Assembly (NCBI RefSeq): GCF_036194065.1
Contig: NZ_CP108095.1
Location: 4,402,001-4,466,000, forward strand
Direction: 5' to 3'
Length of the DNA: 64,000 bases
Source of the DNA: Streptomyces sp. NBC_00239
GTDB lineage: Bacteria > Actinomycetota > Actinomycetes > Streptomycetales > Streptomycetaceae
Positions 33,004 to 46,791 of the stretch are shown piece by piece. Each line of letters opens with the position of its first letter. Position 1 is the stretch's first letter. The notes under the pieces were generated by a model, which saw only the letters and a list, made by a program, of their open reading frames with translations, was not told the origin of the DNA and searched no databases. Position numbers and translations under genes: made by a program.

Positions 33004-33133
33004 ACTTCGAGTTGTCCCCGAGCCGGAACGGTTCTGCGATGACGATCCGCCGCTTCATCGCGGCAACCCAACACAGCACGATCTCCCAGCGGGAGTGAAT
33101 TCGGCATGCCTGAATTCACGACCGAGACCCGAT

Positions 33134-33324
33134 TTCGGGTCGTCCGGGAAATCCGCTAGAGTTCGGGAGTCGGAAGGGCCCAACAGCCCGGAAGACAAAC
33201 CCCGCTGACTGGGAGTCAGGCCCGAAAGGATCTGATAGAGTCGGAACCGCCGGAAAGGGAAAACGCGAAAGCGAAGAACCTGGAAAGCGCCGAGGAAGTC
33301 GGGCCCGAAAGAGTCTGATAGAGT
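33134..33324 (+). promoter_or_regulatory. Tandem rRNA promoters P2-P4 (repeated -10 TAGAGT)
   Basis: TAGAGT occurs at 33157, 33236 and 33319. The last two sit in nearly identical contexts, GGCCCGAAAG...TCTGATAGAGTCGGAA, showing duplication of a promoter unit. Streptomyces rRNA operons typically have several tandem promoters. The leader then contains CCTTGAGAACTCAACAGCG (33397-33415), a conserved processing/antitermination-like block, and the hairpin CTCACTTCGGTGAG (33449-33462). No gene lies in 32943-33600. Confidence 0.7.
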
Positions 33325-33600
33325 CGGAAACGCAAGAACGAAGGAAGCGCCCGGAGGAAAGCCCGAGAGGGTCAGTACAAAGGAAGCGTCCGCACCTTGA
33401 GAACTCAACAGCGTGCCAAAAATCAACGCCAGAAGTTGATACCCCGACTCACTTCGGTGAGTTGAGGTTCCTTTGAAAAAGTCCTGGCAGGTCTTCGGAT
33501 CTGGCAGGCAACACTACAGCGAGGACGCTGTGGACGATCTGCCTTATTCCGGCGTGATCGTCCCGCTCTTGCGTGGTGTGCACCCGATTACGGGTAAACA

Positions 33601-35130
<1,530 letters not shown>

Positions 35131-35409
35131 AGCATATAGCCGACTGCGATCGAATGAATCGCACGGTTGCTCATGGGTGGAACGTTGATTAGTTGGCACA
35201 GTCTTCAAAGCCTTCTGTAAGTACTGCTTCGGCGTGGAACACGGAAGAGTGGCGGGGATTGTGCTTGGCACGTTGTTGGGTATCTGAGGGTACGGCCGAT
35301 TTGGTCGAACCTTCGCGATGCCGGCCCCAGTGAACTCACTAGCTTGTCTGGTGGGGTGATGGGTGGCTGGTCGTTGCTTGAGAACTACACAGTGGACGCG
35401 AGCATCTGT

Positions 35410-38530
<3,121 letters not shown>

Positions 38531-38604
38531 TCAGTTGCTCGCGTCCACTGTGTTAGTTCTGAAGTAACGAACCGTGTCTATGCCCGGTTGGTCAACTTCA
38601 TAGT

Positions 38605-38724
38605 GTTTCGGTGGTCATAGCGTTAGGGAAACGCCCGGTTACATTCCGAACCCGGAAGCTAAGCCTTTCAGCGCCGATGGTACTGCAGGGGGGACCCTGT
38701 GGGAGAGTAGGACGCCGCCGAACA
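38605..38724 (+). rRNA. rrf: 5S ribosomal RNA
   Basis: 120 nt from GTTTCGGTGGTCATAGCG to CGCCGCCGAACA, with the loop segment CCGAACCCGGAAGCTAAG. Standard spacing of 74 bp after 23S. Confidence 0.97.
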
Positions 38725-38735
38725 ATCATTGTGGG

Positions 38736-38766
38736 AAAGCCCCGCACCTTATGGTGCGGGGCTTTT
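38736..38766 (+). terminator. rRNA operon terminator
   Basis: 13-bp stem AAAGCCCCGCACC / GGTGCGGGGCTTT with TTAT loop and a short T-run, 11 bp after 5S. Confidence 0.93.
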
Positions 38767-38807
38767 CTGCGTTTACGGCCAGGTGCCGATCTGTCTAGGA
38801 TCGGTCC

Positions 38808-39383
38808 ATGAGCAACGTGCACCACGACACGAACCACGTGATACGCGCCATCCGGCCCGACGAGTGGGAGAAGGTCCGCGGCCTGCGGATCACCTCCCTG
38901 AAGGACCCGGCGGCCCCCGTAGCCTTCCTGGAGACCGTCGAGCAGGCTGAGGCCCGCGATGACACGTTCTGGCAGGACCGGGCCGCGGGATCCTCCCACG
39001 GCGGCGCGGCGCGCCAGTTCGTCGCCGAGGCGCCTGACGGCAGCTGGAGCGGTTCCGTGGTCATGCTCGTCGAGCAGGCCGGCGCGGCCGACTTCTTCGA
39101 GGGCGAGATCGCCATGGACCAGGGGCACCTGGTCGGCGTCTACGTGCGCCCCGAGTACCGCGGCACCGGGCTGACCGAAGCGCTCTTCGACACCGCCCTG
39201 GATTGGGCCTGGTCGCTCGAGTCGCCGGCGCTGGAGCGCGTACGGCTCTTCGTGCACGAGGACAACGGGCGGGCGCAGGCCTTCTACCGGCGGGCCGGCT
39301 TCACTTTCACCGGCACCGTCGTCCCGATGCCCGAGGGCGACGGCGCCATGGAACTCGAACTCGCCATCCCCCGGCCCGAATAG
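38808..39383 (+). CDS. GNAT-family N-acetyltransferase
   Basis: 191 residues from ATG. The GNAT core is clear: MDQGHLVGVYVRPEYRGTGL with the acetyl-CoA pyrophosphate loop (RGTGLTEALFD, about residues 125-135), then LFVHEDNGRAQAFYRRAGFTFTG. It transfers acetyl from acetyl-CoA to an amine whose identity cannot be told. The start lies 42 bp after the rRNA terminator, so it has its own promoter in that short gap or depends on read-through. Confidence 0.9.
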   Translation: MSNVHHDTNHVIRAIRPDEWEKVRGLRITSLKDPAAPVAFLETVEQAEARDDTFWQDRAAGSSHGGAARQFVAEAPDGSWSGSVVMLVEQAGAADFFEGEIAMDQGHLVGVYVRPEYRGTGLTEALFDTALDWAWSLESPALERVRLFVHEDNGRAQAFYRRAGFTFTGTVVPMPEGDGAMELELAIPRPE

Positions 39384-39522
39384 CGGGAGTCCCTTGGGCA
39401 ACCGGGACCGGTGGTGCGGGGCTTGATCTAGAGCACCCTCCAACTCCTAGAGTCCGGAACACAGTCGGTGCGGCCCGGACCCGGTCCCGGCCGCACCGGA
39501 ACGACTCAACGGGGGGTTTCTC

Positions 39523-40572
39523 ATGCGTTATCGCGTTCTCGGCGGCACCGGCATGCAGGTGAGTGCGTACTGCCTCGGCACGATGATGTTCGGCGCGGTC
39601 GGCAACCCCGACCACGAGGAATCCGTACGCGTCATCCACGCGGCGCTCGACGCCGGCATCAACTTCGTGGACACCGCCGACATGTACTCGGCGGGCGAGT
39701 CCGAGGTCATCACCGGCAAGGCGCTCAAGGGCCGCCGCGACGACGTCGTCCTCGCGACCAAGGGCCACTTCCAGATGGGCGAGGGGCGCAACCGCAGCGG
39801 CAATTCGCGGCGCTGGCTCACCACCGCCGTCGAGGACAGCCTGCGCCGGCTCGGCACGGACTGGATCGACCTCTACCAGGTGCACCGGGTCGACCCGGAC
39901 ACGGACATCGAGGAGACCCTCGGCGTGCTGGGCGACCTCGTACGGGCCGGGAAGATCCGGGCGTTCGGGTGCTCGACGTTCCCCGCGGAGGAGATCGCGC
40001 ACGCGCACCACGTCGCCGAGCGGCGCGGGCTCCAGCGGTTCCGCACGGAGCAGCCGCCGTACTCGATCCTCGCCCGCGGCATCGAGGCCAACGTGCTGCC
40101 GGCGTGCCGCCGTTACGGGATGGGCGCGCTGACCTGGAGCCCGCTCGCGTCCGGCTTCCTCACCGGGAAGTTCCGTCAGGGGCAGCCGGTCGACCTGACG
40201 GCGGGCCGGGCCCGGCTCGCACCGGAGCGCTTCGACCCGTCCCTGCCGGTGACCGCGGCCAAGCTCGCGGCCGTCGAGGAACTGGTCGTGCTCGCCGAGG
40301 AGATCGGGTGCACGCTGCCCGAACTGGCGGTGGCCTTCCCCGCCGCGCACCCCGACGTGACCTCGGTGATCCTCGGACCGCGCACCATGGAGCAGCTGGA
40401 GAACTCCCTCAAGGGCGCCTCCCTGCTGCTGGAGGACGTGGTGCTCGACCGGATCGACGAGATCGTGCCGCCCGGCACGAACGTCTACCACCCGGACGGC
40501 GCCTGGCAGTTGCCGGCCCTGCGGGACCCCGCCGCCCGCCGCCGGCCGGTCACCGACCGCGCAGCCGCGTAA
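39523..40572 (+). CDS. Aldo/keto reductase
   Basis: 349 residues from ATG. TIM-barrel AKR with the catalytic tetrad in place: DTADMYSAGESE (Asp and Tyr near residues 50-55), ATKGHF (Lys) and LYQVHRVD (His). SPLASGFLTGKF and LGPRTMEQLENSL form the NADPH-binding part. Family members reduce aldehydes and ketones; the substrate is unknown. The gene stands alone, with 139 bp upstream and a short repetitive gap (40573-40684) downstream. Confidence 0.92.
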   Translation: MRYRVLGGTGMQVSAYCLGTMMFGAVGNPDHEESVRVIHAALDAGINFVDTADMYSAGESEVITGKALKGRRDDVVLATKGHFQMGEGRNRSGNSRRWLTTAVEDSLRRLGTDWIDLYQVHRVDPDTDIEETLGVLGDLVRAGKIRAFGCSTFPAEEIAHAHHVAERRGLQRFRTEQPPYSILARGIEANVLPACRRYGMGALTWSPLASGFLTGKFRQGQPVDLTAGRARLAPERFDPSLPVTAAKLAAVEELVVLAEEIGCTLPELAVAFPAAHPDVTSVILGPRTMEQLENSLKGASLLLEDVVLDRIDEIVPPGTNVYHPDGAWQLPALRDPAARRRPVTDRAAA

Positions 40573-40684
40573 CCGGGCAGCCGTGTAGCCGGGCAGCCGT
40601 ATAACCGCGTAATCGGGCCGCCGCTTGGACCGGGCCGCCGCTTGGACCGGACCGTTGTGAGGCCGGATGGCGTCACCGGCCCGG

Positions 40685-42418
40685 TCAGAGGGCCGGCAGG
40701 GCCGCCTCCGGCCAGCGGGCGCGGGCCTGCTCCGGGCTGCGGCACAGCGCGAGCATCGGCAGCGGGGGATCGGCGAGGAGCTGGGGGAGCTGCGGGATCG
40801 GGGCCACGGCCGCGATGTCGTCGAGCACCAGGGTGACTGGTGGGTCGAGCCGACCGTCGGATGACCGTGCGGCCATGCGGCGGCCGTGCTCGACCACGCT
40901 CGCGGTGAGCGCCGTCAGCAGAGGCATCGCCCCGGGGTTGGTCCGAGGGTCCTCGATGGGCTCACCCACCACATAGAGAGTCCCCCCTTCGTCCATGAAA
41001 GATGCCAGCGTGAGCGCATCTGTTCGATGCGGAGTGCACGCCTCGCGGATGTGGATGGAGGACAGGCAGGACAGCGCACGGACCGTCAGCGCCTGGGCGA
41101 TCTCGCGGCGTTCGGGGTGGGCGGTGAGGGCGTTCTCGAACTCGCCGGCCAGACCCGGCGCGGCCTTCGGGTGGGTGCGCAGGATCCGGACGGGTTCGTT
41201 GGCGCCGCCGCCCTGGGCCCACCGGTGGACCTGCTTGAACGGGCGGTCGTCGAGCGCCGCCGCGTGCAGCCAGCTCCGCAGGAGCGTTTCCGCGGTGTCG
41301 GCCACGGCCGCGTCGATGCGGGCCTGCGGCCGTACGGGCGCCAGCAGGGCCACCGCGCGGGCGGCGGCGGTCTCCCGGTCAGTACAACCGCTGCCAGGGT
41401 GCCAGTGCATCCGGGCCGGGGTGTCGCACAGGTGCGAGGGATCGTAGAGGAGCACCGGGCCGAGCTTGGCCCGGGCGTCCTTGGTCTCCGCCCACAGGGC
41501 GGGGGAGGACGTGACGACCAGCACCGCGCCCTCCGCCTCGGCGATCCGCCGCGCGGCGCCGGCCAGCCGTTCGGCGGGGGTGCCGTACTGGAGGACCGGG
41601 GCGGGAGCCGTCTCATACGGGGCGCCGAGGCCGCCGACCGGGGCCGGCAGCTTGCGCAGCGGTACGTGGCCGGGGGCCGGTACGGGTACGTGGCCCGGCG
41701 CGTGGCCCGCCGTGGGAGGCGGGGACTGACCCGGCAGCGGGGCGGGCCCGGGACCCGGCCCCGGGGCGGGGGCCTGGCCGGGCAGGGGGACGGGCGACGG
41801 ACCGGCCCCGGGCGCCGTACCGGGCGACGCGATGCCCGCCAGGGCGCCTGCCGTGCCGGGCGCCGCCATGCCCGTCGTACCGCTCGCCGCCCCGGCCGCC
41901 GGGGTCGCCAGGAACCCCGGCATCGCGGCCAGTTCGCGTACCGCCGCGGCCGCGGCGGCCGCCGCCATGGCCGCGGCCGCCGCCGTGGGGTCCTCCCGTA
42001 CCGGCTCCGGCCGGGGTTCCGGGGCCGGGTCCGGGGTGAGGCGGGCGGCGCGGGCGCGGGCGCGGCGGGCCTTGGAGCGGGCGAAGACGCCGATGCCGAA
42101 GACGATCAGCACGAACAGCACCAGCAGCTCGCTGAGGAAGATCCCCCAGAAAAGGCCCCAGTTCGACAGCGCCGCCGGGTCGGTCGCCGGCCAGGCGGCT
42201 GCCACGTCGTGCGGTTGCGCTATCAGCGACTTCAGGGCGTCCGGAGTGTTCCGGAAGGTCACCGTCGAGGGCCAGGACCCCCGTGCGAACAGGGCTGCCA
42301 GGCCGGTGGCCGTCCACACCAGGACCGTCAGTCCCAGCAGGAAGGCCAGCAGGCCCACCAGCAGCCCGTCGGGGACACCGCCCCGCTCGCCCCGCTGCGC
42401 GGGCTTCTCACCGCTCAT
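40685..42418 (-). CDS. T4SS coupling-protein-like (TraG/VirD4-type) membrane protein lacking a P-loop
   Basis: 577 residues from ATG directly after the VirB4-like stop. Two membrane helices (about 18-45 and 85-110) are followed by a long Ala/Pro/Gly-rich linker (about 130-275) and a C-terminal domain similar to the nucleotide-binding part of TraG/VirD4 proteins (VLVVTSSPALWAETKDARA, GPVLLYDPSHLC, LASFMDEGGTLYVVGE, TLVLDDIAAVAP at 529-540). The usual Walker A (GxxGxGKT) is absent, and the Walker B glutamate position is Asp-Asp (533-534). Last gene of the secretion-like operon. ATPase activity is doubtful; a recruiting or structural role is inferred. Confidence 0.75.
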   Translation of the reverse strand: MSGEKPAQRGERGGVPDGLLVGLLAFLLGLTVLVWTATGLAALFARGSWPSTVTFRNTPDALKSLIAQPHDVAAAWPATDPAALSNWGLFWGIFLSELLVLFVLIVFGIGVFARSKARRARARAARLTPDPAPEPRPEPVREDPTAAAAAMAAAAAAAAVRELAAMPGFLATPAAGAASGTTGMAAPGTAGALAGIASPGTAPGAGPSPVPLPGQAPAPGPGPGPAPLPGQSPPPTAGHAPGHVPVPAPGHVPLRKLPAPVGGLGAPYETAPAPVLQYGTPAERLAGAARRIAEAEGAVLVVTSSPALWAETKDARAKLGPVLLYDPSHLCDTPARMHWHPGSGCTDRETAAARAVALLAPVRPQARIDAAVADTAETLLRSWLHAAALDDRPFKQVHRWAQGGGANEPVRILRTHPKAAPGLAGEFENALTAHPERREIAQALTVRALSCLSSIHIREACTPHRTDALTLASFMDEGGTLYVVGEPIEDPRTNPGAMPLLTALTASVVEHGRRMAARSSDGRLDPPVTLVLDDIAAVAPIPQLPQLLADPPLPMLALCRSPEQARARWPEAALPAL

Positions 42419-43837
42419 CTACGCCACCGTGGATTCCGCGGAGTCGCCGTTCATCTGCCGCTCGATCAGCAGAGCCCGTTCCTCCGCCTCCAGTTCCGCC
42501 GCCAGCACGTCCTCCGGTACCACCCGTTCCGGAGTCGAGGACTCCGTCATCGCGCGGTCCGTGTAGACGAGCGGGCGTTCCGCTTCGGTGATCAGGTGCT
42601 TGACCACCTGGACATTGCCGTTGACGTCCCAGACCGCGATGCCCGGGGTCAGCGTCGGGATGATCTCGACGGCCCAGCGCGGCAGGCCCAGCACCCGGCC
42701 CGTCGCGCGTGCCTCGTCGGCCTTCTGCGCGTAGATCGTCCTGGTCGAGGCCATCTTGAGGATGGCCGCGGCTTCCCGGGCCGCCGCTCCGTCCACCACG
42801 TCGGAGAGGTGGTGGACCACGGCGACGAAGGACAGGCCGAGCCGGCGCCCGAACTTCAGCAGCCGCTGGAACAGCTGGGCGACGAAGGGCGAGTTGATGA
42901 TGTGCCAGGCCTCTTCGACCAGGAAGATCCGCTTCTTGCGGTCGGGCCGGATCCAGGTGTGCTCCAGCCAGACCCCGACGATCGCCATCAGGATGGGCAT
43001 GGCGATCGAGTTGCGGTCGATGTGCGACAGGTCGAAGACGATCAGCGGGGCGTCCAGGTCGATGCCGACCGTGGTCGGGCCGTCGAACATGCCCCGCAGG
43101 TCGCCGTCGACCAGCCGGTCCAGGACCAGGGCCACGTCCAGGCCCCAGGCGCGCACGTCGTCTATGTCGACGTTCATGGACTCGGCCGACTCCGGCTCCG
43201 GGTGGCGGAGCTGCTCGACGATGTCGGTGAGGACGGGCTGCCGGTCGAGGATGGTCTCGTTGACGTAGGCGTGCGCGACCTTCAGCGCGAAGCCGGCGCG
43301 CTCGTCCAGGCCGTGCCCCATCGCGACCTCGATGATGGTGCGCAGCAGGGCCAGCTGGCCGGTGGTGGTGATCGCCGGGTCGAGCGGGTTGAGGCGGATC
43401 CCGCCGTCGGCCGCTGCGACCGGGTCCAGGCGGATGGGGGTTATCCCCAGCTGCTCGGCGATCAGGTTCCACTCGCCGACGCCGTCCTCGCCCTGCGCGT
43501 CGAGGACCACGACCTGGCGGTCCTTGAAGCGCAGCTGGCGCAGGACGTACGTCTTCTCCAGCGCGGACTTGCCGTTGCCGGACTCGCCGAGGACCAGCCA
43601 GTGCGGGGCGGGCAGCTGCTGGCCGTACAGCTGGAAGGGGTCGTAGATGTAGCCCTTCCCGCTGTAGACCTCGCGGCCGATGATGACGCCGGAGTCGCCG
43701 AGGCCGGGGGCGGCGGTCGGCAGGTAGACGGCCTGGGCTTGGCCGGTCGAGGTGCGCACGGGCAGCCGGGTCGTCTCGACCTTGCCGAAGAGGAAGCTGG
43801 TGAAGGCGTCCGTCAGCGCGGACAGCGGATCTCGCAT
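42419..43837 (-). CDS. VirB4/TraE-like type IV secretion ATPase
   Basis: 472 residues from ATG. Walker A GESGNGKSALEK lies near residues 83-94, with Walker B IFLVEEAWH, then LKFGRRLGLSFVAVVHH and the C-terminal arginine region ILKMASTRTIYAQKADEARATG. This is the C-terminal motor half of VirB4. The usual N-terminal half is missing and is apparently supplied by the SCO6880-like protein encoded just upstream (18-bp gap). It powers assembly or substrate movement in type IV systems. The gene ends one base before the ATG of the coupling-like gene. Confidence 0.88.
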   Translation of the reverse strand: MRDPLSALTDAFTSFLFGKVETTRLPVRTSTGQAQAVYLPTAAPGLGDSGVIIGREVYSGKGYIYDPFQLYGQQLPAPHWLVLGESGNGKSALEKTYVLRQLRFKDRQVVVLDAQGEDGVGEWNLIAEQLGITPIRLDPVAAADGGIRLNPLDPAITTTGQLALLRTIIEVAMGHGLDERAGFALKVAHAYVNETILDRQPVLTDIVEQLRHPEPESAESMNVDIDDVRAWGLDVALVLDRLVDGDLRGMFDGPTTVGIDLDAPLIVFDLSHIDRNSIAMPILMAIVGVWLEHTWIRPDRKKRIFLVEEAWHIINSPFVAQLFQRLLKFGRRLGLSFVAVVHHLSDVVDGAAAREAAAILKMASTRTIYAQKADEARATGRVLGLPRWAVEIIPTLTPGIAVWDVNGNVQVVKHLITEAERPLVYTDRAMTESSTPERVVPEDVLAAELEAEERALLIERQMNGDSAESTVA

Positions 43838-43855
43838 GGCGGGTCTGCCCTCCAG

Positions 43856-45430
43856 CTAGCGTCGGATGCCGGTGGCGAACGGCAGGGTGTTCACGAAGGC
43901 GCGGTGGTGTTCGCGGTCGCACCACTCCAGCTTCAGGTAGGACTTGCCCGCCGAGGCGCGGATGGTGCGCTTGTCGCGGGCGAGGGCCTCCGGTGACCGC
44001 GAGGACACCGTGATGTACCCGACCAGGTTGACGCCCGCCGCACCGCTCGCGAGATCTTCACCCCTCTGGTCGAGCCGGCCGTGGGCGGCGATGTCCCGCG
44101 GGTCCACGGTGCGGTTCATCTTGGCGGCGCGGGAGGCGTCGGCCTCGTCGTTGGTCTTCTCGGTGAGCATCCGCTCGATGGCGACCTCGGTGGGTTCGAG
44201 GTCCATGGTGACGGCGACGGTGCGGATCACGTCCGGGGTGTGTACGAGGAGCGGGGCGAGGAAGTTGACGCCGACGGGGGTCATCGGCCATTCCTTCACC
44301 CAGGCCGTGGCGTGGCACCAGGGGGCGCGGGTCGAGGACTCGCGGGTCTTGGCCTGGAGGTAGGTGGGTTCGACCGCGTCGAGTTCGGCGGGCCAGGCGT
44401 TGCGCCGGGTCATGGCCTGGATGTGGTCGATGGGGTGGTCCGGGTCGTACATGGAGTGCACGAGGGAGGCCAGGCGGCCCTGTCCGAGCGGCTGGCGGAC
44501 CCGGATGTCGGCCTCGGCGAGGCGGGCGCAGATGTCGGTGAGCTCGCGGGCCATGACCACGGCGAGGCCGGCGTCCTTGTCGAGCTTGCGGCCCTTGGCC
44601 GGGGCGGCGGCGCGGGCGGTGGTGTGGGCCTCGGCGGCGAGTTCGCGGGTGTAGTGCATGCAGGCCACGAGGTACGCGCGGTGCTGCTCGCTGGAGGTCG
44701 ACACCATCGACTGGAGCTGGTCGTACGAGTCGCGGAGCCAGCCGGGCGCCTGCTGGTCGCCGCGCTGGGCGACGTCCTTGGCGTGCGCGTCGGGGTCGGC
44801 GGGCAGCGTACGGGCCAGCATCTGGAGGCGGGTGACGAAGCCGTCGCCGTTGGCCACGTGCTTGAGGAGGGTGCCGAAGCGGTCGACTAGGGCTTCCTGG
44901 TCCTCGCTGTCGCGCAGGCCGACGCCGGGTCCCTCGATCTCGATGGCCGCGGTGACGGTCCGGCGGTCGGCGTGCAGGAGGACGGCGATCTCGTCGGGTC
45001 CGAAGGGCGCGGCGAGCCAGTTGATCCGGCCGATGCCGGGGGGCGGGCCGACCTCGACCTCGCGGCGGTCGGAGGCTCTCGTCCCGGCCTCCATGGCGGC
45101 GGATCGGTACGTGGTGCCGCGGCGCAGGGTGCGCTTGTAACTGCGGTTGATCTCGAACCACTTGTAGAACGTGCGGTGCTTGTACGGCACGTACACCATG
45201 GCGAGGGAGACCATCGGGAAGCCGGCGAGGGCGACGATGCGCAGCATGAGGTTCGGGACGAGGAGTCCGCTCATCATGCCGAGGAAGGCACCCGCGATGA
45301 TCAGGGCGATCTCGCCGGATTCGCGGTTCTTGCCGACGATCGCGTTCGGCCGGGCCCGGCCGATCAGATACGTGCGGCGGGGCGCGACCGGATGGATCTG
45401 GTGGGACATCTGGTGGGACTGGGCTGTCAA
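43856..45430 (-). CDS. SCO6880-family type IV secretion protein (PrgI plus VirB4 N-terminal half)
   Basis: 524 residues from TTG 45430, which overlaps the upstream TGA (TTGA) and has GGGAGG about ten bases before; ATG codons 8 residues in are alternatives. Two membrane helices near 40-85 (ALIIAGAFLGMMSGLLVP) are followed by a large soluble part with WLAAPFGPDEIAVLLHADR, and a C-terminal SYLKLEWCDREHHRAFVNTLP. This matches actinobacterial SCO6880-like proteins, in which a PrgI-like membrane piece is joined to the VirB4 N-terminal domain. Together with the next gene it rebuilds a split VirB4. Confidence 0.85.
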   Translation of the reverse strand: MTAQSHQMSHQIHPVAPRRTYLIGRARPNAIVGKNRESGEIALIIAGAFLGMMSGLLVPNLMLRIVALAGFPMVSLAMVYVPYKHRTFYKWFEINRSYKRTLRRGTTYRSAAMEAGTRASDRREVEVGPPPGIGRINWLAAPFGPDEIAVLLHADRRTVTAAIEIEGPGVGLRDSEDQEALVDRFGTLLKHVANGDGFVTRLQMLARTLPADPDAHAKDVAQRGDQQAPGWLRDSYDQLQSMVSTSSEQHRAYLVACMHYTRELAAEAHTTARAAAPAKGRKLDKDAGLAVVMARELTDICARLAEADIRVRQPLGQGRLASLVHSMYDPDHPIDHIQAMTRRNAWPAELDAVEPTYLQAKTRESSTRAPWCHATAWVKEWPMTPVGVNFLAPLLVHTPDVIRTVAVTMDLEPTEVAIERMLTEKTNDEADASRAAKMNRTVDPRDIAAHGRLDQRGEDLASGAAGVNLVGYITVSSRSPEALARDKRTIRASAGKSYLKLEWCDREHHRAFVNTLPFATGIRR

Positions 45431-46791
45431 CGCCCTTCACCTCCCTTGCCTGTGGTCCTGCTGGTGTGCGGTGTGTTCACTCCCGAGCCGCGTGGCGGGG
45501 GTGCGGCGGAGGGGACAGATCCGCCGCCGACCCCGCCGCCTCCACCGCCGCCCGACGGGCGGGAGCTGTGGGCCGCGACGCCGCCGGAGATCGGGTTGGC
45601 GGGCCGGGCCTCGCCGCCCCCGCCGCCCCGGTGGGCGCCCCGGCTGCTGTGGGTCTTGATGCCTTGGGAGACGAGGGAGGCCGGTGAGCTGATGACGGCG
45701 GCCGCCTGGGCGCCGTCGGTGGCCTTGCTGCGGTTCGTACGGGCCGAGGCGATCTCGTCGCCGAACCCGGGTACGAAACGGTAGATCATGGCGGACGCGA
45801 AGATCGCCAAGAGGATGATGGCGAGTCCTGAGACCACGGCGGAGAAGGCGTCGGGGCCCTTGTCGCCGGAGAGCGCGCCGGCGAGGCCGAGGACGATCAC
45901 GATGACCGGCTTGATCAGGATGACGGCGATCATGATGCCCGCCCAGCGGCGTACGTGGCCCCACATGTTCCGGTCGACGAGGCCGGCGTACACGGCGGTG
46001 CCGAGGAGGGCGCCCACGTACAGCAGGGCGGCCCGGATGACGAGCTCCAGCCACAGGACGCCGGCGGCGACGACGGTGACGAGGGCGACGACGATCAGCA
46101 TGATCGGGCCGCCGCCGATGTCCTCGCCCTTCTTGAGGGCCTCGGCGAAGGAGCCGAAGAACACGTCGGTCTGGCCGCCGGTGCCGGTGGCGATGACCTC
46201 GGTGACGCCGTCGGTGGCGGAGACGACGGTGTAGAGGATCAGCGGGGTGAAGGCGGAGGCGAGGACGGTCAGCCAGAGGAAGCCGATCGCCTCGGAGAGG
46301 GCGGTGGCCAGGGGTACGCCGCGGATGGCGCGCTTGGCCACGGCGAGCAGCCACAGCACCAGGGTGAGGACCGTGGAGGCGGCGAAGACGACGGCGTACT
46401 GGCGGAGGAAGGCGGCGTTGGTGAAGTCGACGTTGGCGGTGCCGTTGACCGCTTCGCTGAGCTTGCCGACGATCCACGCGGCGGCGTCGGCGCAGCCGCG
46501 GGCGAGCGAGGTCAGGGGGTCGAGGGCGTCGGTGGGGTTGGGCGCGAGGGTGTCCCTGCGCCCTGACCCGCCGGCCTTGTCGCCGTTCTCGCAATATTGC
46601 TTCGCGGGGCCGATGAGGAGGTCGCACGGGTCGTTGGCCGTCCCCGGGAGCTGGGTCGGCGTGGCACCGGGGGTCGTGGCCGGGGGTGTGGGAGCGGCGT
46701 AGGAACGTGCCGACAGCAGGACGAGTGCCGTCTGCATGCCGACGAGCACACCCGCTACGGCTCGGGCGCGGGTACGGAAGTTACCGGGCAT
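45427..46791 (-). CDS. VirB6/TrbL-like polytopic membrane protein
   Basis: 454 residues from ATG 46791 with GGAGG eight bases upstream. A signal peptide (about 1-35, ending RSYAAPTPP) precedes a soluble region with a likely disulfide (NDPCDLLIGPAKQYC). Six or seven membrane helices fill 115-345, including PLILYTVVSATDGV and RRWAGIMIAVILIKPVIVIV, the latter resembling TrbL/VirB6 channel proteins. The C-terminal 100 residues are Gly/Ser-rich and disordered. It begins within the last codons of the VirB8-like gene and ends inside the TTG start of the next, consistent with coupled translation. Confidence 0.85.
   Translation of the reverse strand: MPGNFRTRARAVAGVLVGMQTALVLLSARSYAAPTPPATTPGATPTQLPGTANDPCDLLIGPAKQYCENGDKAGGSGRRDTLAPNPTDALDPLTSLARGCADAAAWIVGKLSEAVNGTANVDFTNAAFLRQYAVVFAASTVLTLVLWLLAVAKRAIRGVPLATALSEAIGFLWLTVLASAFTPLILYTVVSATDGVTEVIATGTGGQTDVFFGSFAEALKKGEDIGGGPIMLIVVALVTVVAAGVLWLELVIRAALLYVGALLGTAVYAGLVDRNMWGHVRRWAGIMIAVILIKPVIVIVLGLAGALSGDKGPDAFSAVVSGLAIILLAIFASAMIYRFVPGFGDEIASARTNRSKATDGAQAAAVISSPASLVSQGIKTHSSRGAHRGGGGGEARPANPISGGVAAHSSRPSGGGGGGGVGGGSVPSAAPPPRGSGVNTPHTSRTTGKGGEGR

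Noticed and set aside
38810..40572. GNAT and aldo-keto reductase as parts of a biosynthetic cluster
   Set aside because: They stand singly with separate upstream gaps and no biosynthetic core enzyme nearby.
40886..43996. 1036-codon forward frame opposite the secretion operon
   Set aside because: Val/Asp/Gly/Arg-rich antisense product; reverse-strand proteins carry Walker motifs and coupled starts.
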